In this document: one piece after another, positions 9,457 to 16,539 of the stretch
How the letters are laid out: the number at the start of each line of letters is the position of its first letter
How positions within the stretch are numbered: the first letter of the stretch is position 1
Source: Bacteroidota bacterium
Lineage (GTDB): Bacteria > Bacteroidota > Bacteroidia > Chitinophagales > Chitinophagaceae
Assembly (NCBI GenBank): GCA_021824855.1
Contig: JAKAJX010000205.1
Coordinates: 1-31,647, forward strand
Direction of reading: 5' to 3'
Length of the DNA: 31,647 nt
Notes under the pieces: model-generated
Told to the model about the DNA's origin: nothing
Databases searched by the model: none
Seen by the model: the letters and a program-made list of their open reading frames with translations, nothing else
Made by a program: the position numbers and the translations under genes

Positions 9457-9479
9457 TAATGTGTATTTATAACACATTA
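9457..9479. repeat. 8-bp inverted repeat between GT4 gene and malQ
   Basis: TAATGTGT (9457-9464) and ACACATTA (9472-9479) are perfect arms around a 7-base loop. The element lies about 22 bases after the GT4 stop and about 80 bases before the malQ start, both on the minus strand. Read in that direction no U-run follows, so it is a poor terminator; it may be a transcript-stabilising hairpin or an operator for malQ. Confidence 0.35.
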
Positions 9480-9501
9480 GTACATTTTTTTTATGGAAAT
9501 A

Positions 9502-10659
9502 TTATTTTTTTAGGTATTCTGTTACTGTTTGATAGTATGACTTAGCCCAAAATTCTAAGGTTTGATGTTTTGCTATCTCTCTTCCTGCAAGTATCATAGC
9601 CGAAAAATCTATTTTCTTATAATAAATTTGCTCTAATTTATTGAGTAAATCATCGCTATTATTGGGTTCAATGAGCAATCCTGCTTTTCCATCTTGAATA
9701 ATTGATTTTGATATGCCAACATTTGTTACTATCGGAATTAATCCATGAAAAAATCCTTCAATTGGCACTTTACCAAATCCTTCAATTAAAGGGCATTGTA
9801 CAACAATATTATTTTTTCTATACAATTCTCTCAATTCCTCAGCAGTCTTTTTTCCGGCAATAACCACCTTATTTTGTAAATCATTTTTACTTATAAATGT
9901 TTCGTATTCAGTTCTTAAAATTCCATCTCCTACTAAAGTTAAATGAAATGGAATTTGTGCTTGGCGTAATAACAGGCAAACGTTTAAAATTAATTGCTGA
10001 TTTTTATTTGTATTAAACGCTCCAACCGAAATCATTTGCAATTCTATAGTTGAATCATCTGCATATTTTTTTATTCGTTTGGCTACATTGTCTATTTCAT
10101 CATCCCAAACAGATTGGTTGTATGAAGGACTAAAAGTTTTAATTATTCTATTCTTACTATCCGCAGTTTCAAGATATGCCCAAATTGGACCTCGAAAAAA
10201 ATGCTTTAATAAAAATTTTTGAAACCGATAAGTGAGCGGTTCATTCCGATAATTTTTCCATGTTCCGGTATACGTAGCAAATACTTTTTTTCTATTAAAA
10301 TAAAAAAAGAAAAAGCCCGGGATATTTAAGTTATTCGGAAACCGCTGATATACAATATCTGTGCTTTTAGTAACAGCACGAAAAGATTGTATCCAAGAAG
10401 GAAAAGCTTGCAGTAACTTAATTTTTGCAGCAAAACTATTACCCCCAACATTGGGTACTGCAATTGTGGAAAGATGCGGGATAGAATAATAACTAACTAC
10501 TTTTTTCTCGTTATATTCTGTAAAAGGACAAACTAAAACTACCGCTTCGAAATAAATGGATAGTGCTTCTATTTGTTTTAAAAAAATATGCGTTTCTGTT
10601 CCAATACGCCCATCAGGATGTTGAACATGAACACAATCTGAAATGATTCCTAAACGCAT
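9502..10659 (-). CDS. GT4-type glycosyltransferase
   Basis: A 385-residue GT-B fold glycosyltransferase. The C-terminal nucleotide-sugar binding half is recognisable: SVGAFNTNKNQQLILN (about 211-226), TLVGDG (241-246), and the E-x7-E motif at E293 to E301 (EGFGKVPIE), followed by VTNVGISKSIIQDGKAGLLIEPNN, all characteristic of family GT4 (Glycos_transf_1). The N-terminal acceptor domain begins RLGIISDCVHVQHPDGRIGTETH. No signal peptide or membrane segment is present, so it acts on the cytoplasmic face. Donor and acceptor are unknown; surface polysaccharide or glycolipid synthesis is likely. It lies 83 bases after the cytochrome gene on the same strand and may be co-transcribed with it, although a possible promoter (TTTG-N17-TATATTTT) lies in the gap. 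Confidence 0.85.
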   Translation of the reverse strand: MRLGIISDCVHVQHPDGRIGTETHIFLKQIEALSIYFEAVVLVCPFTEYNEKKVVSYYSIPHLSTIAVPNVGGNSFAAKIKLLQAFPSWIQSFRAVTKSTDIVYQRFPNNLNIPGFFFFYFNRKKVFATYTGTWKNYRNEPLTYRFQKFLLKHFFRGPIWAYLETADSKNRIIKTFSPSYNQSVWDDEIDNVAKRIKKYADDSTIELQMISVGAFNTNKNQQLILNVCLLLRQAQIPFHLTLVGDGILRTEYETFISKNDLQNKVVIAGKKTAEELRELYRKNNIVVQCPLIEGFGKVPIEGFFHGLIPIVTNVGISKSIIQDGKAGLLIEPNNSDDLLNKLEQIYYKKIDFSAMILAGREIAKHQTLEFWAKSYYQTVTEYLKK

Positions 10660-10742
10660 AAAAAAAATCGTATGAAAAATTAATTAGTAAAATATAGTAC
10701 AAACTTAATTCTTCAAACGATTTTTTAGCGGTTATATTGCTA

Positions 10743-11207
10743 CTATTTGCCTTGAGGTGGCGGCGGAGGCGGCATTGCCGGAGCTTTACCAAATGGCTTA
10801 GGAGCACCTCTATGACAAGTATTACAAGTAATCATTTGCACTTTAGCGGTATCTGTACTCTCATGGGGGATGGCAGAAATATATTTTTGATTCATTTCCA
10901 TTGTCATTCGCAGCATATCTCTTGCAATATCCTTTTTAGGATTATCATCACTTGCCATATCCATTTTTTTCGGATTATCCTTCGATGGAGCATGGCAATA
11001 ATTACATTTTACACCTAATGCCATTTTAAATTGATCCATCGCATGATCTACTTCTTTAAAAGTCATGGTTGATGGAAAAACTTTAATGTTTTTTAGCTTT
11101 TTGGGTTCTTCTTGCTGTTCTACTTTAAACGATTGATTGGTAATGGCAATTACGGCAATTAATGCAAAAACAAATAGCATTTTTTTTCTGTGCTGATTAA
11201 ATATCAT
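10743..11207 (-). CDS. Membrane-anchored diheme c-type cytochrome
   Basis: A 154-residue protein beginning with a basic, then hydrophobic, segment (HRKKMLFVFALIAVIAITNQ) that is either an uncleaved anchor or a signal peptide. Two CxxCH heme motifs are visible: CNYCH (68-72) and CNTCH (128-132). Between them the M-rich helix (ARDMLRMTMEMNQKYIS) can supply axial Met ligands. This pattern is that of a Bacteroidota family annotated as c-type cytochrome related to the photosynthetic reaction-centre cytochrome subunit, with no implication of photosynthesis. The C-terminus ends in a run of prolines (MPPPPPPQGK). The open frame extends 15 codons further upstream, but that stretch (FFYFYF) is AT-rich leader, and the ATG at 11207 places the charged residues directly before the hydrophobic core. 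Electron-transfer partner unknown. Confidence 0.85.
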   Translation of the reverse strand: MIFNQHRKKMLFVFALIAVIAITNQSFKVEQQEEPKKLKNIKVFPSTMTFKEVDHAMDQFKMALGVKCNYCHAPSKDNPKKMDMASDDNPKKDIARDMLRMTMEMNQKYISAIPHESTDTAKVQMITCNTCHRGAPKPFGKAPAMPPPPPPQGK

Positions 11208-11315
11208 GTTGACTATTTTTGAAAAATAAAAATAAAAAAATATACAATACAAGACTTAAAAATCGGTGAAACAGAAAAATAAAAGCATCAACACATTACA
11301 TTATTGATAATAATC

Positions 11316-11353
11316 AAAAAAAAACAGCCTCCTATTTTTGGGAGACTGTTTTT
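11316..11353 (-). terminator. Rho-independent terminator of dnaK
   Basis: AACAGCCTCC and GGAGACTGTT (one mismatch) form a 10-bp stem around a short A/T loop. On the minus strand it begins about 20 bases after the dnaK stop and is followed directly by a run of nine T residues. Confidence 0.85.
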
Positions 11354-11373
11354 CAATATAGAATAATCTATTA

Positions 11374-13287
11374 TTATTTCACTTCTTCAAACTGAGCATC
11401 TTCTACATGGTCGTTACCGCCGGTAGTTTGTTGTTGCTGATTTGCTCCAGAATTGGCATCGGGTTGTGCTGCGGTTCCGGAAGCTTGTTGAGCTTTATAT
11501 AACTCTTCACTTGCGGCAGTCCAAGCAGTATTCATTTCTGCTAAAGCTGCATCAACTGCTGCAATATCTTGCGATTTATGAGCATCTTTTAATTTAGTTA
11601 ATGCTGCTTCAATTGGAGCTTTCTTATCGGCAGGAACTTTATCACCAAACTCTTTCAATTGTTTTTCTGTTTGAAAAATTAAGCTATCTGCCTGATTTAA
11701 TTTATCAACTTTTTCACGGGCGGCTTTATCTTCGGCTTCATGAGCTTTTGCTTCGTTCTTCATTTTTTCAATATCTTCTTTGCTTAATCCACTACCTGCT
11801 TCAATACGTATTTTTTGCTCTTTATTGGTGCCTTTATCTTTAGCTGTTACGTGTAAAATTCCGTTTGCATCAATGTCAAAAGTTACTTCAATTTGAGGTA
11901 CGCCACGTGGTGCAGGTGGAATACCATCTAAATTAAATACACCTAAGCTTTTATTTTGATTGGCCATTGGACGTTCGCCTTGCAATACATGAATTTGTAC
12001 TCCCGGTTGATTATCGCTGGCTGTAGAAAACACTTCTGTTTTTTTGGTAGGAATAGTTGTATTAGACGGAATCATAGGTGTCATTACACTTCCCATAGTT
12101 TCAATGCCTAAGGTAAGTGGCGTTACATCTAATAATAATACATCTTTTACTTCGCCTGTTAATACAGCTCCTTGAATACCTGCACCAATTGCTACCACTT
12201 CATCGGGGTTAACACTTCTGTTAGGTTTTTTACCAAAGAATTTTTCTACAATTTCTTGTACTTTAGGAATACGAGTTGAACCTCCTACTAATATTACTTC
12301 ATCAATTTGTGATGTAGAATATCCTGCGTCTTTTAATGCTTGTTCACAAGGTTTTAAGCATCTTGCAAATAACCTATCACTTAATTGTTCGAATTTAGCA
12401 CGACTTAATTTTTTTACTAAATGTTTAGGAACGCCATCAACAGCAGTAATGTAAGGAAGATTAATTTCTGTTTCTGAAGATGAAGATAATTCTACTTTGG
12501 CTTTTTCTGAAGCTTCTTTTAAGCGTTGCAATGCCATAGGATCTTTACGCAAATCAATAGCTTCTTCATTCTTAAATTCTTCAGCTAACCAATCCATAAT
12601 TACTTTATCAAAATCATCGCCACCTAAATGTGTATCTCCGTTGGTAGATTTCACTTCGAATACACCATCTCCTAACTCTAAAATAGAAATATCGAAAGTA
12701 CCACCACCTAAATCGAATACAGCAATTTTTTGATCGGCATGTTTTTTATCTAACCCATAAGCTAAAGCTGCTGCGGTAGGTTCGTTTACAATTCTACGAA
12801 CATTTAATCCGGCAATTTCTCCGGCTTCTTTTGTTGCCTGACGTTGTGCATCGTTAAAATATGCCGGAACGGTAATTACAGCTTCTGTAACTTCCTGGCC
12901 TAAATAATCTTCAGCAGTTTTTTTCATTTTTTGCAGCACCATTGCCGAAATTTCCTGAGGTGTATATAGTCTGCCATCTATGTCAACACGAACAGTATTA
13001 TTGTCACCTTTTACTAATTTATAACTCCAATGTGAGCTTTCTTCAGTTACTTCATCAAAACGGCGACCCATAAAACGTTTAATACTCATAATTGTATTAT
13101 GAGGATTGGTGATAGCCTGACGTTTAGCAGGATCACCTACCTTACGTTCTCCATTTTTTAAGAAGCCAATAACCGAAGGCGTTGTTCTACGTCCTTCATC
13201 ATTAGCAATTACCACAGGTTCATTTGCTTCCATTACAGAAACGCAACTATTGGTTGTTCCCAAATCAATTCCAATTATCTTTCCCAT
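11374..13287 (-). CDS. dnaK: Molecular chaperone DnaK (Hsp70)
   Basis: A 637-residue Hsp70. The ATPase domain starts GKIIGIDLGTTNSCVSVME; phosphate-2 motif IAVFDLGGGTFDISILE and adenosine motif EVILVGGSTRIPKVQ are intact. The linker DVLLLDVTPLTLGIET leads into the beta-sandwich substrate domain, followed by the helical lid and a Gln/Gly-rich tail ending in the conserved EDAQFEEVK, which in Hsp70s binds co-chaperones. It refolds proteins in the cytosol with DnaJ and GrpE, neither of which is in this window. The open frame runs 19 codons further upstream to 13344, but that extension crosses a palindrome and a promoter-like element, and MGKIIGIDLG is the universal DnaK start, so 13287 is chosen. 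It has its own terminator. Confidence 0.98.
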   Translation of the reverse strand: MGKIIGIDLGTTNSCVSVMEANEPVVIANDEGRRTTPSVIGFLKNGERKVGDPAKRQAITNPHNTIMSIKRFMGRRFDEVTEESSHWSYKLVKGDNNTVRVDIDGRLYTPQEISAMVLQKMKKTAEDYLGQEVTEAVITVPAYFNDAQRQATKEAGEIAGLNVRRIVNEPTAAALAYGLDKKHADQKIAVFDLGGGTFDISILELGDGVFEVKSTNGDTHLGGDDFDKVIMDWLAEEFKNEEAIDLRKDPMALQRLKEASEKAKVELSSSSETEINLPYITAVDGVPKHLVKKLSRAKFEQLSDRLFARCLKPCEQALKDAGYSTSQIDEVILVGGSTRIPKVQEIVEKFFGKKPNRSVNPDEVVAIGAGIQGAVLTGEVKDVLLLDVTPLTLGIETMGSVMTPMIPSNTTIPTKKTEVFSTASDNQPGVQIHVLQGERPMANQNKSLGVFNLDGIPPAPRGVPQIEVTFDIDANGILHVTAKDKGTNKEQKIRIEAGSGLSKEDIEKMKNEAKAHEAEDKAAREKVDKLNQADSLIFQTEKQLKEFGDKVPADKKAPIEAALTKLKDAHKSQDIAAVDAALAEMNTAWTAASEELYKAQQASGTAAQPDANSGANQQQQTTGGNDHVEDAQFEEVK

Positions 13288-13310
13288 AAAATATAATTTT
13301 TTTACTCCTT

Positions 13311-13330
13311 TAACTCCAATTTTGGAGTTA
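13311..13330. promoter_or_regulatory. Perfect 20-bp palindrome in the dnaK leader
   Basis: TAACTCCAA (13311-13319) and TTGGAGTTA (13322-13330) are perfect 9-bp arms around TT (the whole 20 bases are self-complementary). It ends 24 bases before the dnaK ATG. It is not a CIRCE element (TTAGCACTC-N9-GAGTGCTAA), so HrcA is not implied. It could be an operator or a 5'-terminal mRNA hairpin. Confidence 0.55.
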
Positions 13331-13340
13331 TCATGTATAG

Positions 13341-13355
13341 TCAACCATTATGCCA
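13341..13355 (-). promoter_or_regulatory. Sigma-54-like element upstream of dnaK
   Basis: On the minus strand TGGCATAATGGTTGA resembles the -24/-12 consensus TGGCAC-N5-TTGC, with correct spacing but T for C in the first box and A for C in the last. Initiation about 12 bases downstream would place the 20-bp palindrome at the very 5' end of the transcript. Inference from motif only. Confidence 0.3.
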
Positions 13356-13391
13356 TAGCAGATTAATGTGAAAAAATGTCAGAACTAAATT

Positions 13392-13898
13392 CTAATCTAA
13401 CTCTAATTTGCCTGCTTTAAACGTATAATGTTTTTGAGAGAAATAGCTAAAAATAACTACAAATAATGTAGTTACTATTTTAGAAGGTGTAGGATACCAG
13501 TGAAATATTTCTACAAATACTTTTAAAAACCCGTAGTTTAAAAATAAACAACCTAATACTACCATAAAATATTTGCGTAATTGTTCTCTTTTAGCAACAG
13601 ATGTTTCTTGAAATACAACATATCGACTTAAATAAAAACCAATTGGAAATGTAACGCAAAAGCCTATAATAAAAGAAGCAATATGCGGACTAACAGTAAG
13701 CCATCCTATATGTACAGGTGTTTTTTTTACAATAAAATTATACGAAACAAAAAACAATGAAATATCAAGAACAGTATTTCCGCCACCACAGGCTGCATAC
13801 CTAAAAGTTTGCAACGGCATTATTTTTTGAAATAATGGATAAAAGAAATCCACTATACCCAGAATAGAATTTTTTATAAATTGATGTACTTTCAGCAT
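13392..13898 (-). CDS. GtrA-like small multipass membrane protein
   Basis: A 168-residue protein with the GtrA fold: about four hydrophobic membrane segments (roughly residues 44-65, 67-90, 108-130, 134-155) and the family signature FRYAACGGGNTVLDISLFF near residue 32. GtrA proteins are thought to assist transfer of undecaprenyl- or polyprenyl-linked sugars across the inner membrane, often beside a glycosyltransferase. Here no glycosyltransferase is adjacent (the nearest, the GT4 gene, is 3 kb away beyond dnaK), so a role in surface glycan assembly is inferred from family only. It is divergent from argS with a 61-base gap that holds promoter elements for both genes. Confidence 0.85.
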   Translation of the reverse strand: MLKVHQFIKNSILGIVDFFYPLFQKIMPLQTFRYAACGGGNTVLDISLFFVSYNFIVKKTPVHIGWLTVSPHIASFIIGFCVTFPIGFYLSRYVVFQETSVAKREQLRKYFMVVLGCLFLNYGFLKVFVEIFHWYPTPSKIVTTLFVVIFSYFSQKHYTFKAGKLELD

Positions 13899-13907
13899 AA
13901 ATGGCGG

Positions 13908-13939
13908 CGAAGGTAAAAATTAATCAATTAGCTTTGCAA
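13908..13939 (-). promoter_or_regulatory. Possible promoter of the GtrA-like gene
   Basis: Minus strand: TTG (13937-13939), 21-base spacer, then TACCTTCG (13908-13915), one mismatch from TAnnTTTG. The GtrA start at 13898 is only about 10 bases downstream, which implies a very short leader. Confidence 0.4.
13929..13936 (+). promoter_or_regulatory. -7 element of the argS promoter
   Basis: TAGCTTTG is a perfect match to the Bacteroidota -7 box TAnnTTTG, 23 bases before the argS ATG. No TTTG is visible at the expected -33 distance. It overlaps the region used by the divergent GtrA promoter. Confidence 0.45.
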
Positions 13940-13959
13940 GCCTAAATGTTAATTTATAC

Positions 13960-15750
13960 ATGAGCGTTGTTGCACTAATAAAAGATACTACCGCCAAAGC
14001 TATTAAACAATTATACGGATTAGAATTATTACCATCAGAAATTCTTGTAAATGAAACTAAGCCCGAATTTGATGGCGATTATACTATTGTTTTATTTTCG
14101 TTTGTGAAGCAATTAAAAAAATCTCCCGATAGTATTGGAACCGAATTAGGAAATTACTTTTCTACCAATTATCCTAATTTATGTTCTTCTTTTTCCATTA
14201 TTAAAGGTTTTTTAAATCTTTCCATTACACATAATTATTGGATTAACTTTTTACAGCAAAATATTGCCAATACGGCTTTTGGTACTAAACCGAAGAATGG
14301 AGAGAAAGTAATGGTAGAATATTCTTCTCCCAATACCAATAAACCTTTGCATTTGGGTCATTTAAGAAATAATTTTTTAGGTTGGAGTATTGCCGAAATT
14401 CTAAAAGCAAACGGATATGATGTTATAAAAACTTGTATTGTAAACGATAGAGGAATTCATATTTGTAAAAGTATGATTGCATGGCAAATGTTTGCAAATG
14501 GTGCAACGCCTCAATCTACCAACACCAAAGGCGATCATTTTGTAGGCGATTATTATGTACGGTTTAACAACGAATATAAAAAACAAGTTGAAGCATTAAT
14601 TGCTACTGGTGTAAGTAAAGAAGAGGCAGAAAAACAAGCTCCTATTTTAAAAGCCACGCAGCAAATGTTGCTTGATTGGGAAGCCGGCAAACCCGATGTA
14701 ATTAATTTGTGGAATAACATGAACAATTGGGTGTACGAAGGTTTTAATGCAACCTATACAACCATTGGCAGCGACTTTGATAAAATTTATTACGAAAGCA
14801 ATACCTACTTATTGGGCAAAAGCATTGTGGAGAAAGGCTTAGAAAAAAATGTATTTTTTAAGAAAGAAGATGGCAGTGTTTGGATAGATTTAACACCTGA
14901 TGGGTTAGATGAAAAAGTAGTGATGCGTAAAGATGGCACTTCGGTTTATATTACGCAGGATATTGGTTTAGCCGAACAAAAACAAAATGAATTTAATGCC
15001 AATCAAAGTATTTATGTGGTGGGTGACGAACAGAATTATCATTTCAAAGTATTAAAATTAATATGCCAAAAATTGCAACTACCTTCTGCCGATGGCATTT
15101 ATCATTTAAGTTATGGCATGGTTGAATTACCAACCGGAAAAATGAAAAGTCGTGAAGGAACCGTTGTTGATGCAGATGATTTGGTAGATGAAATGATTGC
15201 TATTTCTCAACATAAAACCGAAGAATTAGGAAAAGTAAAAGATTTTACGGAAGAGGAATTAAAAAGCCTTTACAATACAATTGGATTAGGTGCATTGAAG
15301 TTTTTTTTATTGCGTGTTGACCCTAAAAAGAAAATGGTTTTTAATCCCGAAGAAAGTATCGATTTTCATGGATTTACCGGACCATTTATTCAATATACCC
15401 ATGCAAGAATAAAAAGTATTTTAAGAAAGTTCAACAATGATTTAATTACTGCTTCTTTATCAGCCTCAATTCAACATTCACTTTTATTACTTGAAAAAAA
15501 ACTTATCATTCAATTAGAGCAATTTCCTTTAATAATTGAAGAAGCTGCCGAATTTCACGATCCATCTAAAATTGCTATTTATATTTTTGAATTGGCTAAA
15601 ATATTCAATTCATTTTACAGCGAACATTCTATTACTAATGCAGAAAATGAAGAAAAAAAATTATTGCGTTTGCAATTAGCACAATTAACAGCACATGTTT
15701 TACATAAAGGAATGGCTTTATTAGGAATACAAGTGCCCGATAGAATGTAA
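13960..15750 (+). CDS. argS: Arginine--tRNA ligase
   Basis: A 596-residue class I aminoacyl-tRNA synthetase. The N-terminal add-1 domain that recognises the tRNA D-loop covers about residues 1-105. The HIGH signature is HLGH at 131-134 within SSPNTNKPLHLGHLRNN, a context specific for ArgRS, and the KMSKS loop is KMKS at 394-397 (GKMKSREGT). The C-terminal DALR-type anticodon domain begins with FTGPFIQYTHARIKSILRK and ends with LLGIQVPDRM, the usual ArgRS terminus. It charges tRNA-Arg with arginine in the cytosol. It is followed after 57 bases by tRNA-Leu, which has its own promoter. Confidence 0.98.
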   Translation: MSVVALIKDTTAKAIKQLYGLELLPSEILVNETKPEFDGDYTIVLFSFVKQLKKSPDSIGTELGNYFSTNYPNLCSSFSIIKGFLNLSITHNYWINFLQQNIANTAFGTKPKNGEKVMVEYSSPNTNKPLHLGHLRNNFLGWSIAEILKANGYDVIKTCIVNDRGIHICKSMIAWQMFANGATPQSTNTKGDHFVGDYYVRFNNEYKKQVEALIATGVSKEEAEKQAPILKATQQMLLDWEAGKPDVINLWNNMNNWVYEGFNATYTTIGSDFDKIYYESNTYLLGKSIVEKGLEKNVFFKKEDGSVWIDLTPDGLDEKVVMRKDGTSVYITQDIGLAEQKQNEFNANQSIYVVGDEQNYHFKVLKLICQKLQLPSADGIYHLSYGMVELPTGKMKSREGTVVDADDLVDEMIAISQHKTEELGKVKDFTEEELKSLYNTIGLGALKFFLLRVDPKKKMVFNPEESIDFHGFTGPFIQYTHARIKSILRKFNNDLITASLSASIQHSLLLLEKKLIIQLEQFPLIIEEAAEFHDPSKIAIYIFELAKIFNSFYSEHSITNAENEEKKLLRLQLAQLTAHVLHKGMALLGIQVPDRM

Positions 15751-15760
15751 TAGGAAATTA

Positions 15761-15794
15761 TTGAGTAAAAATTGAAAATAGGAAATTACATTTG
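15761..15794 (+). promoter_or_regulatory. Bacteroidota-type promoter of tRNA-Leu
   Basis: TTG (15761-15763), a 23-base spacer, then a perfect -7 box TACATTTG (15787-15794). The tRNA 5' end is 14 bases downstream. The spacer is at the long end of the known range. Confidence 0.55.
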
Positions 15795-15807
15795 CATCCC
15801 AATGAAT

Positions 15808-15891
15808 GCCCGGGTGTTGAAATTGGTAGACAAGCCACTTTGAGGTGGTGGTGCCCGAAAGGGTGTGCAGGTTCGAATCCCGTCCCGGGCA
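15808..15891 (+). tRNA. tRNA-Leu (anticodon GAG)
   Basis: An 84-nt class II tRNA. Acceptor arms GCCCGGG/CCCGGGC, anticodon stem CCACT/GGTGG around loop TTGAGGT (anticodon GAG), a long variable arm (GCCC-GAAA-GGGT), T arm with GGTTCGAATCC, discriminator A. CCA is not encoded. An open frame running across this gene into the next one is an artefact of the absence of stops. Confidence 0.95.
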
Positions 15892-15910
15892 CTTCTTATT
15901 ACATCAATCT

Positions 15911-15927
15911 ATTTGTTAGCTGCCATT
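15911..15927. repeat. Left inverted end (GTTAGCTGCC) flanking the orphan secreted gene
   Basis: ATTTGTTAGCTGCCATT is the imperfect reverse complement (14 of 17 bases) of the sequence at 16514-16530. The pair brackets the orphan gene. The core GTTAGC starts 24 bases after the 3' end of tRNA-Leu. Confidence 0.5.
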
Positions 15928-15941
15928 TAAATAGTTACATA

Positions 15942-16511
15942 ATGAAGAATACCTTTTTATTGGTACTATTAATTTTATTCAACCAGCTATTTTGCATTGG
16001 ACAATCGTCGACACTATCAGTTAAGGTAATTCTTACAAATAATGATACATTAATAGAAAAAATTAGAGTTCAAACGAATTTGTTTCATCATGATTTGCTA
16101 AATGAGTTAAGTGTAAATAAAAGAATCATAGTTGTGGACACTTTTAATAAAAGAGGAATAATTAAAGCTACTGATATAAAAAAAATGACTTTTACGGATT
16201 TCAAGCAAAAAGAAAGGACTTTTATTGGTGTGTTTTGGGGAAGCTATGACAATACATTAAAAGAACTTTTGTATGACGGAAAAATAAAATGGTATAAAGA
16301 ATATAATCGTAATAACTATGACGGTTCTGCTGTAGTAATCAATATTTTTGTGGACGAGAAAAATGAAATGGTAAGAATAGGTTTATTTACCAATATAAAA
16401 AAGAAACTTAAAGAACTCACTAAATCCAAATCAGCCCTTATCGAATTAATTGACAATACAAAATTGACAGACGAAAATATTCTGATGATTCTTAAAAAAT
16501 ATGACGAATAA
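15942..16511 (+). CDS. Secreted protein of unknown function
   Basis: I do not recognise this 189-residue protein. The ATG at 15942 opens on a typical Sec signal peptide (MKNTFLLVLLILFNQLFCIG, cleavage near GQS). The mature part is hydrophilic, mixed alpha/beta by eye: VKVILTNNDTLIEKIRV, then KRGIIKATDIKKMTF, then FTNIKKKLKELTKSKSALIELIDNTKLTDENILMIL. The opening resembles small Bacteroidota periplasmic proteins in which a short beta-domain follows the signal, but no named domain is evident. A longer open frame beginning at 15792 is rejected because it runs through tRNA-Leu. The gene lies between tRNA-Leu and the convergent lpxD and is bracketed by an inverted repeat, which suggests acquisition as a unit. 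Confidence 0.7.
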   Translation: MKNTFLLVLLILFNQLFCIGQSSTLSVKVILTNNDTLIEKIRVQTNLFHHDLLNELSVNKRIIVVDTFNKRGIIKATDIKKMTFTDFKQKERTFIGVFWGSYDNTLKELLYDGKIKWYKEYNRNNYDGSAVVINIFVDEKNEMVRIGLFTNIKKKLKELTKSKSALIELIDNTKLTDENILMILKKYDE

Positions 16512-16513
16512 AT

Positions 16514-16530
16514 AACGGCTGCTAACAAAG
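16514..16530. repeat. Right inverted end (GGCTGCTAAC) flanking the orphan secreted gene
   Basis: AACGGCTGCTAACAAAG pairs with 15911-15927 at 14 of 17 positions. It begins 3 bases after the orphan gene's stop codon and ends 9 bases before the lpxD stop codon on the opposite strand. Confidence 0.5.
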
Positions 16531-16539
16531 CATTTGCGT

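Larger units (their letters stand above)
15911..16530 (+). mobile_element. Candidate single-gene cassette between tRNA-Leu and lpxD
   Basis: One gene of unknown function bracketed by inverted ends with cores GTTAGC (left) and GCTAAC (right). The right end reads GCTAACAAAGCATTTGCG, which resembles the opening of the repeat at 27253 (GGCAACACGGTGTTTGTCG), but breaks off at the lpxD stop codon. No recombinase gene is present. The interpretation as a degenerate cassette is inference. Confidence 0.3.

Noticed and set aside
10662..10726. AAAAAATCGT and ACGATTTTTT inverted arms upstream of the GT4 gene
   Set aside because: Arms are 45 bases apart, A/T-run based and not placed like a terminator or operator; likely chance.
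11286..11315. ATTATTGATAATAAT palindrome between cytochrome c and dnaK
   Set aside because: Short, AT-only and next to a convincing terminator; no independent role can be supported.
13311..13330. CIRCE/HrcA operator before dnaK
   Set aside because: The palindrome has neither the TTAGCACTC arms nor the 9-base spacer.
15792..15941. In-frame extension of the orphan secreted gene upstream of 15942
   Set aside because: It reads straight through tRNA-Leu and places 50 residues before an obvious signal peptide.
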